Of a stretch of 64,000 nt of DNA, positions 1-9,219 are shown piece after piece (position 1 is the stretch's first letter; the number at the start of each line of letters is the position of its first letter). The notes under the pieces were generated by a model. The model worked only from the letters and a program-made list of their open reading frames with translations. It was not told where the DNA came from and searched no databases. Source of the stretch: Lachnospiraceae oral taxon 107 str. F0167 (GTDB taxonomy: Bacteria; Bacillota; Clostridia; Lachnospirales; Lachnospiraceae); assembly GCA_000209465.1 (NCBI GenBank), contig GL890593.1, positions 1 to 64,000 of the forward strand, written 5' to 3'. The position numbers were made by a program, and so were the translations under genes.

Positions 1-360
1 TGGGAATACAACCGACAAGACAAGTCCAAAAGACGTGTCTGTCACTGTGATAATCCCTGTACAACTTCTTCCTGCGGTAGAATGATTTATGTTTATCCTG
101 AAAAGAATCTCAGAGCTTATCCCGGAGTAGAACGAGGTTCTAAAGAGTGGGATGAAACATATAAGATCAGGGTAAATGTTGAAAAATCAATCAATCACTT
201 TAAGGATAGTTTCTGCATTGCTAAACGGAAAACAACAAATGAAAAAACACTGCATTCCGATTTACTGCTAGCCGGTATATCACAGTTATTAACTGTAGTT
301 GTTGCCGATAAAATCAACCAACGACAACATATCAGAAGTTTAAAATCTTTAATTGCTTAG
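1..360 (+). pseudogene. transposase, C-terminal part (truncated by window edge)
   Basis: The frame is open from base 1 and ends in TAG at 358-360, so only the last 119 codons are seen; the ATG at 82 is internal, not a start. The residues resemble the C-terminal end of DDE-type IS transposases: a Cys/His-rich stretch (CHCDNPC) followed by a YVYPEKNLR...YPG segment and an RVNVEKSINHFK helix. The IS family cannot be fixed from this piece. Whether the gene is complete upstream is not visible. It ends about 150 bp before the CRISPR array, and the spacer DNA holds a perfect 10-bp hairpin (436-458) and an inverted repeat ATTGCGAA/TTCGCAAT (about 479-507), which may be the end of the IS. Confidence 0.6.
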
Positions 361-510
361 GACTTATCAACTTTATATGAGCACTATGCTTATTAAAGTG
401 CGCCTAAATCTTGTAGTTATCAACTTTTTAGCTTAAAATTTGTGCTTTGCACAAATTTATCCTTGTATGCAATAAGGATTGCGAACGAGCTTAGCGAGTT
501 TCGCAATTAC

Positions 511-1131
511 CTATACAGATGATAACCCCGATAAGGGGACGGAAACAGTATGGAAAGACCACCTTATTAAATGACCCAGAACAACGTTTACAGATGATAA
601 CCCCGATAAGGGGACGGAAACATTTTTTAATTGTTATTTGTCTTTAGCATTTCTTGTATCGTTTACAGATGATAACCCCGATAAGGGGACGGAAACTATA
701 TAAGGAGATTAAAAATGAAGGTAAAAGTTGGAAGTTTACAGATGATAACCCCGATAAGGGGACGGAAACGCACGCTAACTTGTCAAGCCATAGTTGTGTC
801 GATGTACTATGTTTACAGATGATAACCCCGATAAGGGGACGGAAACTCATCAAATCTTCCACCCAATAATTTTTGAGCCATGTTTACAGATGATAACCCC
901 GATAAGGGGACGGAAACTTGATGATAAAGCATTCTTAACGAATATCATATCGTTTACAGATGATAAGCCCGATAAGGGGACGGAAACCTTTCCAAGGAAT
1001 CAAATTTATTGTTACTGATAGATAAGTTTACAGATGATAAGCCCGATAAGGGGACTGAAACTTCACACTGCAGCAAGTTTTTATCGTCTCGTGTTCATTT
1101 GTTTACAGATGATACCCCCGATAAGGGGACG
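511..1131 (+). CRISPR. CRISPR array, 9 repeats of 36 bp, 8 spacers, no adjacent cas genes
   Basis: Repeats start at 511, 586, 661, 734, 811, 882, 952, 1026 and 1101. The 36-bp consensus begins GTTTACAGATGATAA, has a CCCC-GATAA-GGGG hairpin core and ends GGACGGAAAC. Copies 2-6 are identical. Copy 1 differs at its first bases, copy 7 has one change, copy 8 two, and copy 9 is mutated and cut off after about 31 bases. Spacers are 34-41 bp and all different. Decay at the right end, and the GAAAC 3' end, suggest transcription on + with the leader on the left. The left neighbour is a transposase end rather than a recognisable leader, and no cas gene occurs in the window, so this may be an orphan or relic array served in trans. 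Confidence 0.95.
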
Positions 1132-1285
1132 ATTTAAGAATATTTTTATTGAAAAATATTTATATTCATCATAAAATAAAGCCAAGTATATAACTTTTAT
1201 TTTATTTCTATTTTTATTTTCAAATTTTATATCTTATTAAAGTAATTTCTACTAAATCGAATAAGTTATATTAAATGGAGGGCGT

Positions 1286-2194
1286 ATGAAGGGCAACAAA
1301 GAAAAGGATATCACACAAAAGACACTTGAAAGGTATAATGATGTATTTGCAGATATTATAAATGTATTATTGTTTGATGGGAGGCGTGTAGTAACAGAAG
1401 ACAGTCTAACAGAGGCAATGCCCGGAAGTGTTTTAAAGATGGATGGCAGAATAAGGACACAGTACAGGGATATTGCAAAATATTGGCATAACAGTAAGAT
1501 AAAACTATCAATGTTCGGATTGGAGAATCAGACAAAACCGGAAAAGAGAATGCCACTTAGGGTATTCGGATATGATGGAGCTGAATATGTAAGGCAAGCA
1601 AGAAAAGAGAATAGCAAAGAAGCAATATATCCGGTAATTACATTAGTATTATACTTTGGATATAATGGTAGATGGAGTCAGCCAAAGAGCTTATTTGAAC
1701 TCTTGGAGATAGATAAGGAGATAAAACCATATGTCAATGATTTTAAAATGAATCTTTTTGAGATAGCCTACCTTGATAGGGAAAAGATAGATATGTTCAA
1801 GAGTGATTTTTGGATACTCGCTGACTATCTATATCAAATGCGAGTAAATAGGGAATACGCAGCCGGTGATAGATTAATTGAGCATGTGGATGAACTGTTA
1901 TTGCTGATGACGGCAATGACAAGTGACTATAGATTTGAAGAGACAATAAACGAGTTAAAAGGAAAGGAGCAAGTGACTATGTGTGAAGTACTGGATAGAG
2001 TAGAGGCAAGAGGGATAGAAAAAGGGATAGAAAAAGGTAGACAAGAGGGGATTAAAGAGGGGACTATAAATGTTCTTATTTCTTTGGTAAATGATGGAAT
2101 TCTAAGTGTTTCAGATGCGGCAAAAAGAGCGAATATGAGCGAAGAAAGCTTTAGAGACATTTGCAAACATAAACCTAAACAAATAAATCCATAG
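1286..2194 (+). CDS. Rpn family PD-(D/E)XK recombination-promoting nuclease / putative transposase
   Basis: This 302-residue protein has the architecture of the Rpn (RpnA-like, 'transposase_31') family: an N-terminal nuclease-like region beginning LERYNDVFADIINVLLFDG, a middle region with YPVITLVLYFGYNG, and the hallmark charged C-terminal tail built of repeated GIEKG/RQEG units (about residues 245-262) followed by a short helical end. Rpn proteins of E. coli are DNA endonucleases that promote RecA-independent recombination; function here is inferred. The start follows TGGAGGG at 1275-1281. A strong terminator follows at 2217. The gene stands alone between the CRISPR array and the kinase operon, a typical position for this scattered family. 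Confidence 0.8.
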   Translation: MKGNKEKDITQKTLERYNDVFADIINVLLFDGRRVVTEDSLTEAMPGSVLKMDGRIRTQYRDIAKYWHNSKIKLSMFGLENQTKPEKRMPLRVFGYDGAEYVRQARKENSKEAIYPVITLVLYFGYNGRWSQPKSLFELLEIDKEIKPYVNDFKMNLFEIAYLDREKIDMFKSDFWILADYLYQMRVNREYAAGDRLIEHVDELLLLMTAMTSDYRFEETINELKGKEQVTMCEVLDRVEARGIEKGIEKGRQEGIKEGTINVLISLVNDGILSVSDAAKRANMSEESFRDICKHKPKQINP

Positions 2195-2216
2195 AAAAAC
2201 CAATAATATTATGTTA

Positions 2217-2256
2217 CACTCCATATGAAACAGTTTTCATATGGAGTGCTTGTTTT
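2217..2256 (+). terminator. rho-independent terminator after the Rpn gene
   Basis: A perfect 14-bp stem (CACTCCATATGAAA, 2217-2230; TTTCATATGGAGTG, 2235-2248) with loop CAGT is followed by a T-rich tract. Confidence 0.75.
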
Positions 2257-2315
2257 TGTGGATTGTGATAAATATCCTGAGAAGAAGTGCAGATATATAT
2301 ATGAGGTGAATGCTT

Positions 2316-3239
2316 ATGCAAGAATTTAATAATTGGAAACCGCCGATACTTCCTGAAAGCATCGAACAGGGAGATATGCCGGGTGATAAGGTCGTAATCA
2401 GTGAGTATCATATTGACAGGGCAAACAGAATCTTCCCGTATTTACTTGAGGAGATTAAAAAGGTCAAGGAAGAAAGCGGCAATAAAAAGATAGTTGTGGC
2501 TGTATGCGGAGGCTCGGGGGTGGGTAAGTCAGGAATAGCTGCCGTATTATCCTATTATTTAAAAGAGATAGGACTGGGAAGCTACACTTTGTCAGGAGAT
2601 AATTACCCCCATCGAATTCCTGAGTATAATGATGCTGAAAGATTACACCTGTTTAGAGAAGGTGCATTAAAAGAAATGCTAAAAGACGGTGAGTACAGTA
2701 AAGAGCGCTTTGATATAATTCATGCATTGCAGATAGAAGGAGAAGATGCCGATACTGAAAATGCTAAAAAATATGATTGGTATAAATCATATTTGAAGGG
2801 TGGTCGTAAGGCGTTGGAAGGCTATCTTGGTACTGAAAATGAGCTTGGATTTAAAGAATTGGAAGATATTTTAGCAGAATTTAAGTCGGGTGCGGATAAG
2901 ATATGGCTAAAGAGAATGGGAAGAACCGATACACAGCTATGGTATGAAGACATTGATTTTAAAGATGTAGGTGTTCTTATGATTGAATGGACACATGGAA
3001 ACAGTGACTATTATAAGGGAGTGGATATTCCGATACTGCTCCACAGCACCCTACAGGAAACATTGGAATACAGATTGCTTAGGAATCGTGACGGTGCAAT
3101 AGACAGTCCTTTTACTACGATGGTACTTGAGATTGAGCAGGAGATGATAAAAAATCAGGCTCATAAGGCAAAAATAATAATTGCCAAAAATGGTGACAGA
3201 CTAAGTTATACCGATTATTGTAAATCTATGGGAATGTAG
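2316..3239 (+). CDS. P-loop kinase, uridine kinase / phosphoribulokinase-like
   Basis: The protein (307 residues from ATG 2316; the upstream ATG at 2310 is too close to the GAGGTG ribosome site at 2303-2308) has a clear Walker A motif GGSGVGKS at about residues 65-72, then LSGDNYPHRIPEYND, reminiscent of the acceptor-site loop of uridine kinase-like and phosphoribulokinase-like enzymes. The C-terminal part carries RLLRNRDGA, a possible lid. It is longer than ordinary uridine kinases. It sits 10 bp upstream of a GH13_18 phosphorylase-like gene and two genes from a UroD-like methyltransferase, so the substrate is more likely a sugar or sugar derivative than uridine. The substrate is not known. 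Confidence 0.65.
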   Translation: MQEFNNWKPPILPESIEQGDMPGDKVVISEYHIDRANRIFPYLLEEIKKVKEESGNKKIVVAVCGGSGVGKSGIAAVLSYYLKEIGLGSYTLSGDNYPHRIPEYNDAERLHLFREGALKEMLKDGEYSKERFDIIHALQIEGEDADTENAKKYDWYKSYLKGGRKALEGYLGTENELGFKELEDILAEFKSGADKIWLKRMGRTDTQLWYEDIDFKDVGVLMIEWTHGNSDYYKGVDIPILLHSTLQETLEYRLLRNRDGAIDSPFTTMVLEIEQEMIKNQAHKAKIIIAKNGDRLSYTDYCKSMGM

Positions 3240-3249
3240 GGAGATGGAT

Positions 3250-4962
3250 ATGAATAAAAATGATAATGGTCCTATGCTGAATGCATACCCGGACAGTCTG
3301 GGAGGAAGCCTTGGTGATATTGTAAATTTCTTGAGCAAAAAAGAATTAAAGGATGTTTTTTCTTCCTTTTATATACTTCCAAGTCTGTTTCATACAGATT
3401 TGGACAGGGGATTTTCAGTTATTGACTATGAATTAAACAGTCTTTTTGCAAAAAAAGAGGATTTAGAAGAATTTAAAAAGCTGGGAATTGATTTAAAACT
3501 TGATTTTATATTAAATCACGCATCCGTATTATCTGAGCAGTTTCAGGATATTATAAAGAAAGGTGAAGAATCAAAGTACAGAGACTTTTTTATAGATTGG
3601 AATAAATTCTGGGACGGATGCGGTGAGATGACTGATGCAGGATATATACAGCCAAATCCGGATTTAATAAAGGATATGTTTTTTAGAAAACCGGGACTGC
3701 CGATATTGATGGTTCGCTTTCCTGACGGAAAAGAAGTTCCTTACTGGAATACATTTTATCAGGAAGTAAGATATCCTGCTTTAGATGCTGTAGATATAAG
3801 AGATATTGCCTCTGTACAGTATGGTATTGCAGAAGGACTTGCCAATTTATTAAATGAGGGGTTAAGAGAGGGTAAATCGCCAGCAGAGCTTTTAAGTGAG
3901 AAAAATATCTATACAGATAAGATAACTGATAATCAAAGGACAGTGCTTTGCGAAAAGCTGGAATCAGAGAGAAAATATCTCGGGCAAATGGATTTGAATA
4001 TAAAATCACCTCTTGTATGGGAGTTTTATGATAATACTTTAAAGACATTGGCTAAATATGGTGCGGAGATTGTACGACTGGATGCTTTTGCCTATGCTCC
4101 AAAGGGAGTAGGCGAGAAGAATTTTCTAAATGAGCCTGCTACCTGGGATGTACTTACAAGGGTGAGAGAATTGGCTGATAAATATAATCTAAGATTACTG
4201 CCTGAGATTCATGCAAGTTATGAGGAAAAAATCTATAAGAAAATAGCGGATAAGGGCTATATGACTTATGATTTCTTCCTTCCGGGACTTATTATAGATG
4301 CTTTTGAGCAGCAATCCGGTGAGGTCTTAAAAAGATGGGCGGATGAACTTGTAGAAAAAAAGATACAGGTTGTAAATATGCTTGGATGTCATGACGGTAT
4401 TCCTCTGCTTGATTTAAAGGGGCTGATTAGCGAAGAAAGAATTCAGTCTGTTATAGATACCGTAGTGAAAAGAGGAGGTTATGTAAAGGATCTTCACGGT
4501 CAGAAAAATGTATATTATCAGGTGAATGCGACCTATTACAGTGCGCTTGGAGAAGATGATAAAAGGATGCTTTTTGCCAGAGCTATTCAAGTCTTTATGC
4601 CCGGAAAGCCTCAGGTATGGTATCTGGATCTCTTTGCCGGAAAGAATGATTATGAGGCGGTAAAGAGAGCGGGAGCAGGAGGTCATAAAGAAATCAATCG
4701 TACCAATCTGACTGTAAAAGAGATGGAAGACGGATTGCAAAGTGATATTGTACAAAAGCAGCTTGAAATACTGAGACTTCGTTCTACATTTCATGCATTT
4801 TCAAAGGATAGTGAATTTGAAATGAAATGTGCCGGAAGTAAGATTTTTATGGAATGGAAAAATAATAACAGCCATGCAGTGCTGGAAGGGAATTTATTAA
4901 GCTGTGAATTTAATATTATAGCCAAGGAGAATGGAGATATTGTTTATAAAAGCGACCTCTAA
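3250..4962 (+). CDS. GH13_18 sucrose phosphorylase-like glycosidase
   Basis: This 570-residue protein (ATG 3250, 6 bp after AGGGAG; ATG 3244 abuts the ribosome site) follows the sucrose phosphorylase plan: NAYPDSLGGSLGDI at the N-terminus, YILPSLFHTDLDRGFSVIDY, the nucleophile motif RLDAFAYAPK (Asp about 278), LLPEIHASY (acid/base Glu about 319), CHDGIPLLD (Asp about 382) and the phosphorylase-type stretch YQVNATYYSALG. Family members split sucrose, sucrose 6-phosphate or glucosylglycerate with phosphate to give glucose 1-phosphate. The catalytic triad is complete, so it should be active; the acceptor sugar is uncertain. The adjacent kinase may phosphorylate the released product or substrate. 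Confidence 0.8.
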   Translation: MNKNDNGPMLNAYPDSLGGSLGDIVNFLSKKELKDVFSSFYILPSLFHTDLDRGFSVIDYELNSLFAKKEDLEEFKKLGIDLKLDFILNHASVLSEQFQDIIKKGEESKYRDFFIDWNKFWDGCGEMTDAGYIQPNPDLIKDMFFRKPGLPILMVRFPDGKEVPYWNTFYQEVRYPALDAVDIRDIASVQYGIAEGLANLLNEGLREGKSPAELLSEKNIYTDKITDNQRTVLCEKLESERKYLGQMDLNIKSPLVWEFYDNTLKTLAKYGAEIVRLDAFAYAPKGVGEKNFLNEPATWDVLTRVRELADKYNLRLLPEIHASYEEKIYKKIADKGYMTYDFFLPGLIIDAFEQQSGEVLKRWADELVEKKIQVVNMLGCHDGIPLLDLKGLISEERIQSVIDTVVKRGGYVKDLHGQKNVYYQVNATYYSALGEDDKRMLFARAIQVFMPGKPQVWYLDLFAGKNDYEAVKRAGAGGHKEINRTNLTVKEMEDGLQSDIVQKQLEILRLRSTFHAFSKDSEFEMKCAGSKIFMEWKNNNSHAVLEGNLLSCEFNIIAKENGDIVYKSDL

Positions 4963-5004
4963 GTTATTTAAAAGAAAAATAACAACATAGTCGTGGAGAA
5001 AGTT

Positions 5005-6057
5005 ATGCATTTAAAGATTCATCCTAAAGATAAAATGACTCCCTTGGAAAGAGAAAGGGCTATAGCTGAAAATAAAGACTATGACAGAATAATTATGGAT
5101 CCGTTTTTAGGTGATATAAAAGCTCGCATTATAGGAAAGAATATTGCAGATTATTGGAGTGATGCAAACAATTTGCTAATGGGTGATGTGGAGGGTATGA
5201 ACAGATTCGGTCTTGATATTATGGATGTGGGACCGAATCTCTATGGTATAGCTGAGGCAATGGGAGCAGTATTGCATTATCCTGAACATGGATATATCTC
5301 TATAAAGAATCGTCCGATATACAGTATGGATGAAGTGTCTAAACTAAAGGATATAACTAAAGACAGCGGCAGAATGGCAATGTATTATAATGCAAATGCA
5401 AAATTAAGGGAGATTGCAGACGGATTTTGCAGGGTTTGTACTTCACTATCAGGTCCCATTACATTGGCAGGTTTATTATTGGGTACAGATAATTTATTGG
5501 GGGAGATGGTAAGTTCACCTGATAAAGTGCATATATTTTTAAGATACATTACCGAGAATATAAAATATGTGGTGGATATTTTTGCAGGACTTGATATAGA
5601 CTTTGCTATGGCTGATCCGATAGCAAGCTGTACAGTGATAAGTCCACAGATGTATCTTGAATTTGCATATCCATATACTTTGGAAATAAGTTCGTATATA
5701 AGAGAGAAATCAGGAAAAGCACTGACTTATCATGTCTGTGGTAATACAAAGCAGGTATGGAAATATATAAAAAATCTCGATATAGGGATTTTCAGTATAG
5801 ATAATAAGATGGATATAGATGAAACCTGTGATTTTTTCTCGGATTCAAATAGGATTGCCGGTAATGTGGATTCGGTGTCTATTATATGCCATGGAACAAA
5901 AAACGATATAGAAAATGAAGTAAAAAGATGTATCAGAGCAGGCAGGAAATGTAAGAAAGGATTTATTCTTACACCGGGGTGCAATCTGCCATTAAATACC
6001 ACAGATGAAAAGATAGATATGTTTTTGGATGCAGGGAGAAAATACAGTACTATATAA
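5005..6057 (+). CDS. uroporphyrinogen decarboxylase family protein (MtaA/corrinoid methyltransferase-like)
   Basis: The 350-residue product (ATG 5005 with GGAG at 4995-4998; the longer GTG start at 4993 is less likely) belongs to the UroD fold family. It shows HVCGNT with His about 243 and Cys about 245, and a later GCNLP with Cys about 326. This His-X-Cys...Cys set matches the zinc site of MtaA/MtbA-type methylcobamide:thiol methyltransferases, not haem-making HemE. It is the third gene of the kinase/GH13_18 operon, about 40 bp after the glycosidase gene. No corrinoid protein or substrate methyltransferase is next to it, so its role beside sugar enzymes is unexplained. Specific substrate unknown. 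Confidence 0.7.
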   Translation: MHLKIHPKDKMTPLERERAIAENKDYDRIIMDPFLGDIKARIIGKNIADYWSDANNLLMGDVEGMNRFGLDIMDVGPNLYGIAEAMGAVLHYPEHGYISIKNRPIYSMDEVSKLKDITKDSGRMAMYYNANAKLREIADGFCRVCTSLSGPITLAGLLLGTDNLLGEMVSSPDKVHIFLRYITENIKYVVDIFAGLDIDFAMADPIASCTVISPQMYLEFAYPYTLEISSYIREKSGKALTYHVCGNTKQVWKYIKNLDIGIFSIDNKMDIDETCDFFSDSNRIAGNVDSVSIICHGTKNDIENEVKRCIRAGRKCKKGFILTPGCNLPLNTTDEKIDMFLDAGRKYSTI

Positions 6058-6200
6058 GGAATAGGATTAATTTTAGTATTAATTTAAATCAAATGCTTAT
6101 ATTTTACCGTAAAACTACCTAAAAAGTTTGCAAATAAAAAGACATAATGGAAATCATTATTTACAATGAATATGTAAGTTATTTTTTGGAAAAAAAATGA

Positions 6201-6250
6201 GCCTTGTAATAAGTGAGAATCTAATTTATTACAAGGCATTTTTCTTTTTA
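6201..6250. terminator. bidirectional terminator between convergent operons
   Basis: A perfect 12-bp stem (GCCTTGTAATAA, 6201-6212; TTATTACAAGGC, 6226-6237) is followed by a T-rich tract on + and by TCATTTTTTTT when read on the minus strand. It lies between the UroD-like gene and the oppositely oriented lipoprotein gene. Confidence 0.8.
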
Positions 6251-6284
6251 CAATAGTATACATATTAAAATGTGTATACTATTG
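6251..6284. repeat. 12-bp perfect inverted repeat
   Basis: CAATAGTATACA (6251-6262) and its exact complement TGTATACTATTG (6273-6284) are separated by 10 bp, immediately after the terminator. There is no T-run, so it is not a second normal terminator. It could be a protein-binding site or the relic of a small element. Confidence 0.6.
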
Positions 6285-6339
6285 AAACGAACAAAATTCA
6301 ATTACTAAAAACATAAAATTAACTATGAGATCCTTTAAA

Positions 6340-7926
6340 CTATTTATTTGCCATCTTATCCAAATCGGAAACTTTATCAACCAACAATAGAAATTCCAGC
6401 TTGCTCGTATCATCTTTTATATCTGAAACAGAATTAAGTAGTGATAAGGCACTTTCATAGCTTGAGTTTCCTTTATATTCCGAGTCACGAAGAAGCATTC
6501 CGGTTTCTGCTATGGCTGATGCAAATTTCATATTGTCGGACATTTCGGTTTTGATGGATTCGGTTGTAACAGGGTAGTTCAGCTCCTGACTTGTTTCGGA
6601 ATCAGGCTCCTTATATCTTACAGCTATATTTAAAAGATCATTAGAATCTGTGACAGAACTGCTTTGATATTTCAAATCCGAGCCGATATCCATTGGAGAG
6701 TCTGTATCTACTATCTCATAGAGTACGGTTACCCTGTGACCTGAACCTACCTCGCCGCCATCCTTGGTATCATCCTTAAAATCCTCATCATCCATAATTC
6801 GATTTTCATAGCCTATCAGTCTATATCCCTTTATAAACTTAGGATTAAATTCCAATTGAAACTTTACATCCTTTGCCACTGTAAAGAAGTTTGCACCCAG
6901 TTCTTCTGAGAGAACCTTCTTTGCTTCAAATCTTGAATCAATATATGAATAATTGCCGTTTCCATTGTCGGCAAGTGCTTCCATCTTATTATCCTTTATA
7001 TTTTCAGTACCGAAGCCCAGTACGGAGAGGAATACACCGCTTTCTTTTTCTTTTTTAATAAGTCTTGTAAGTTTACCCTCGCTTGTGATTCCGACATTTA
7101 AATCGCCGTCTGTAGCAAGTATAACTCTATTATTGCCATCCGATTTAAAATATTTTTTGGCAATTTTATAGGCTGTTTTTATACCGTCTGAGCCTGCCGT
7201 ACTGCCGGCAGCTTCCAAATCCTCTATGGCGGACATTATCTCTTTGGAATCTGAACCACTTGCGCCTTCCAAAACAACCTGATCATATCCGGCATATGTA
7301 ACAATGGATATTGTGTCATTTTCCTTTAACTCCTCACATAGGAGCAGAAAGGCATTTTTTACCAATGGCAGCTTGTCAGGTTCATCCATAGAGCCTGATA
7401 CATCTATAAGAAATACCAGATTTGACGGTTTTTTCTCGGACTCCTCGACCTTTTTTGCCTGCATACCTATCATCATAAGCTTCGTATCAGGGTTCCAAGG
7501 GCAGGCTGAAATTTCGGTACTTACAGAGAATGGCTCACCATCCTTTGGTTGCGGATAATCATAGCGGAAATAGTTTAACATCTCCTCTATTCGTACAGAA
7601 TCAGCCGGAGGCAATTCTCCGGAATTTATAAAACGCCTGATATTTGCATATGATGCAGTATCTACATCCGCTGCAAATGTGGAAAGCGGCGAAGTTGCTA
7701 CAGCATGGAAACTGCTTTCTTTGATAGCATTATACTCCTCCGTATTATAATTAACATTCGGTTCGTAACTAACATATGGAGCAGCATTTTCGGCTGTTTT
7801 TGCGCCGTCATAAACGGCACCGCTGTTATAATGTGGGGCTCTACATCCGGTAAATAAGACCGGCGCGCTGATGGCAAATATCAGCATGCCTGCGCTTACT
7901 TTAAAAAAACTTGATCTTTTTTTCAT
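6340..7926 (-). CDS. VWA domain lipoprotein (YfbK-like)
   Basis: The 528-residue protein starts with a lipoprotein signal (hydrophobic stretch 11-25, lipobox LFTGC with Cys 28). It then has the YfbK-type N-terminal domain (SPLSTFAADVDTASYANIRR) and a von Willebrand A domain with the MIDAS motif DVSGSM (about 175-180) and ATDGDLNVG. A DUF3520-like C-terminal region follows. It is expected to be anchored outside the cytoplasmic membrane and to bind a divalent metal and a partner protein; the partner is unknown. It is monocistronic, with AGGAGGA just before the ATG. Confidence 0.85.
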   Translation of the reverse strand: MKKRSSFFKVSAGMLIFAISAPVLFTGCRAPHYNSGAVYDGAKTAENAAPYVSYEPNVNYNTEEYNAIKESSFHAVATSPLSTFAADVDTASYANIRRFINSGELPPADSVRIEEMLNYFRYDYPQPKDGEPFSVSTEISACPWNPDTKLMMIGMQAKKVEESEKKPSNLVFLIDVSGSMDEPDKLPLVKNAFLLLCEELKENDTISIVTYAGYDQVVLEGASGSDSKEIMSAIEDLEAAGSTAGSDGIKTAYKIAKKYFKSDGNNRVILATDGDLNVGITSEGKLTRLIKKEKESGVFLSVLGFGTENIKDNKMEALADNGNGNYSYIDSRFEAKKVLSEELGANFFTVAKDVKFQLEFNPKFIKGYRLIGYENRIMDDEDFKDDTKDGGEVGSGHRVTVLYEIVDTDSPMDIGSDLKYQSSSVTDSNDLLNIAVRYKEPDSETSQELNYPVTTESIKTEMSDNMKFASAIAETGMLLRDSEYKGNSSYESALSLLNSVSDIKDDTSKLEFLLLVDKVSDLDKMANK

Positions 7927-8544
7927 ATACTCATCCTCCTAATAAAACAATCAAGTCTAAAGTGTTATAATAATAGTAACATTAAATACAAGATAATAAA
8001 AGTAGAAGAGCATAAGTATTTATTAAAAATTATATAAATAAAAGAATATAATGAAATTATATTTATAATGATAAAATTTTCAGATTAATATAATATATAC
8101 AAATAGGAATGTATGGTGTATTATCAGGAAAATCAGTCGGCATACAATATAAAGAAATCTAAAGTAATCATACAAAATTGGATAGAGAAGCAAAAAAATC
8201 CGGCAAAACAAAGAAAGACACAAATGTGGCTTTTAATATTAAAAGTAGAAAGGCAGGTATATTTATTTATGCTATCTATATTGCATATTTTTTAATTAAA
8301 ATAATAAAATTTTTATACTTAAATAAATTATAAATATATTTATAAGAATATTGTAATTAAATATTGCATTTTAATAGCAAATATTTTATTATAGGTAGGT
8401 GAAACTGTATATTTGCCCGTGAATCTTTGCAGTTTTAATTTTGTCAGGGAAATATCACTTTTTATAGATAAAATAGATTGCAAGACTATTTAAAATATTT
8501 TGGTATGAATATTTTCCTGTAAACTTTTAGAAAGTGAGAAGCAT
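7927..8544. other. 618-bp AT-rich intergenic region, divergent promoters
   Basis: This stretch separates the minus-strand VWA gene from the plus-strand DUF969 gene and must hold both promoters. Most is very AT-rich. A 60-codon ORF at 8113-8295 lacks a ribosome site and family resemblance and is not called. Between 8395 and 8460 there is AAACTG...CAGTTT pairing around GCCC/GGG segments, which could fold in the leader of the DUF969 operon. I recognise no known riboswitch class. Confidence 0.4.
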
Positions 8545-9219
8545 ATGGAAATTATTAAATTAATTGGTGTACTGGTGGTGATAGTCGGTCTTGCTTTGAA
8601 ACTGGACACTTTGGCTACTGTAGTGGTAGCAGGTGTTATTACAGGTCTTGTAGCAGGTATGTCACCTATGGAAATCCTTACAGTACTGGGAAATGCATTT
8701 ATTTCTCAAAGAATATCTACTCTTTTTGTACTTGCATTGCCTGCAATAGGTATTTGTGAGAGATATGGACTTAAGGACAAGGCGGTAGATTTGATAAAAA
8801 AGATTGTAAATGCAACTACAGGAAGAATTTTAACATTATATCTTGCTATTCGTGTATTCGCAGCAGCAACTTCTTTACGTATAGGTGGTCATATTCAGTT
8901 TATCAGACCGCTTATTCATCCTATGGCAAGAGGTGCCGCAGTAGCAAAGTATGAAGATATTGATGAGAAGACAGAGGATGATATCAAGGGACTTTGCGCA
9001 GGAGTTGAGAACTTTGGAAACTTCTTCGGACAGAACTGTTTCCTTGGAGCATCAGGTACTCTTCTTATAGTATCTACACTTACAGAGCAGGGCATCAATG
9101 TAGATGTACTCGGAGTGGCTATGTGGTCTATTCCAATAGCTATAGCGGCTGTAATAATAGGAACTGTGTATTTCTTGATCTATGATAAAAAACTTGAGAA
9201 ATCATTGGGAGGTAAATAA
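8545..9219 (+). CDS. 5-oxoproline transporter, DUF969 family subunit
   Basis: This 224-residue, strongly hydrophobic protein begins MEIIKLIGVLVVIVGLAL and has several membrane segments plus the conserved loops GICERYGL and GGHIQFIRPLIHPMA typical of DUF969. DUF969 and DUF979 proteins are encoded next to pyroglutamyl peptidase in many Firmicutes and are named together as a 5-oxoproline (pyroglutamate) transporter. The same arrangement is seen here: the next start codon overlaps this stop, and pcp follows. Membrane location is clear; transport substrate is from family knowledge. Confidence 0.88.
   Translation: MEIIKLIGVLVVIVGLALKLDTLATVVVAGVITGLVAGMSPMEILTVLGNAFISQRISTLFVLALPAIGICERYGLKDKAVDLIKKIVNATTGRILTLYLAIRVFAAATSLRIGGHIQFIRPLIHPMARGAAVAKYEDIDEKTEDDIKGLCAGVENFGNFFGQNCFLGASGTLLIVSTLTEQGINVDVLGVAMWSIPIAIAAVIIGTVYFLIYDKKLEKSLGGK

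Noticed and set aside
644-1018. Short frames on both strands across the repeats, with repeated peptide FTDDNPDKGTET
   Set aside because: They are translations of the CRISPR repeats, have no ribosome sites and change frame between repeats.
8113-8295. 60-codon frame in the AT-rich gap
   Set aside because: No ribosome site, no family resemblance, low-complexity AT-rich sequence.
8395-8544. Possible riboswitch before the DUF969 gene
   Set aside because: Some pairing exists (AAACTG/CAGTTT) but I see no conserved core of any known class; kept only as a note in the gap entry.
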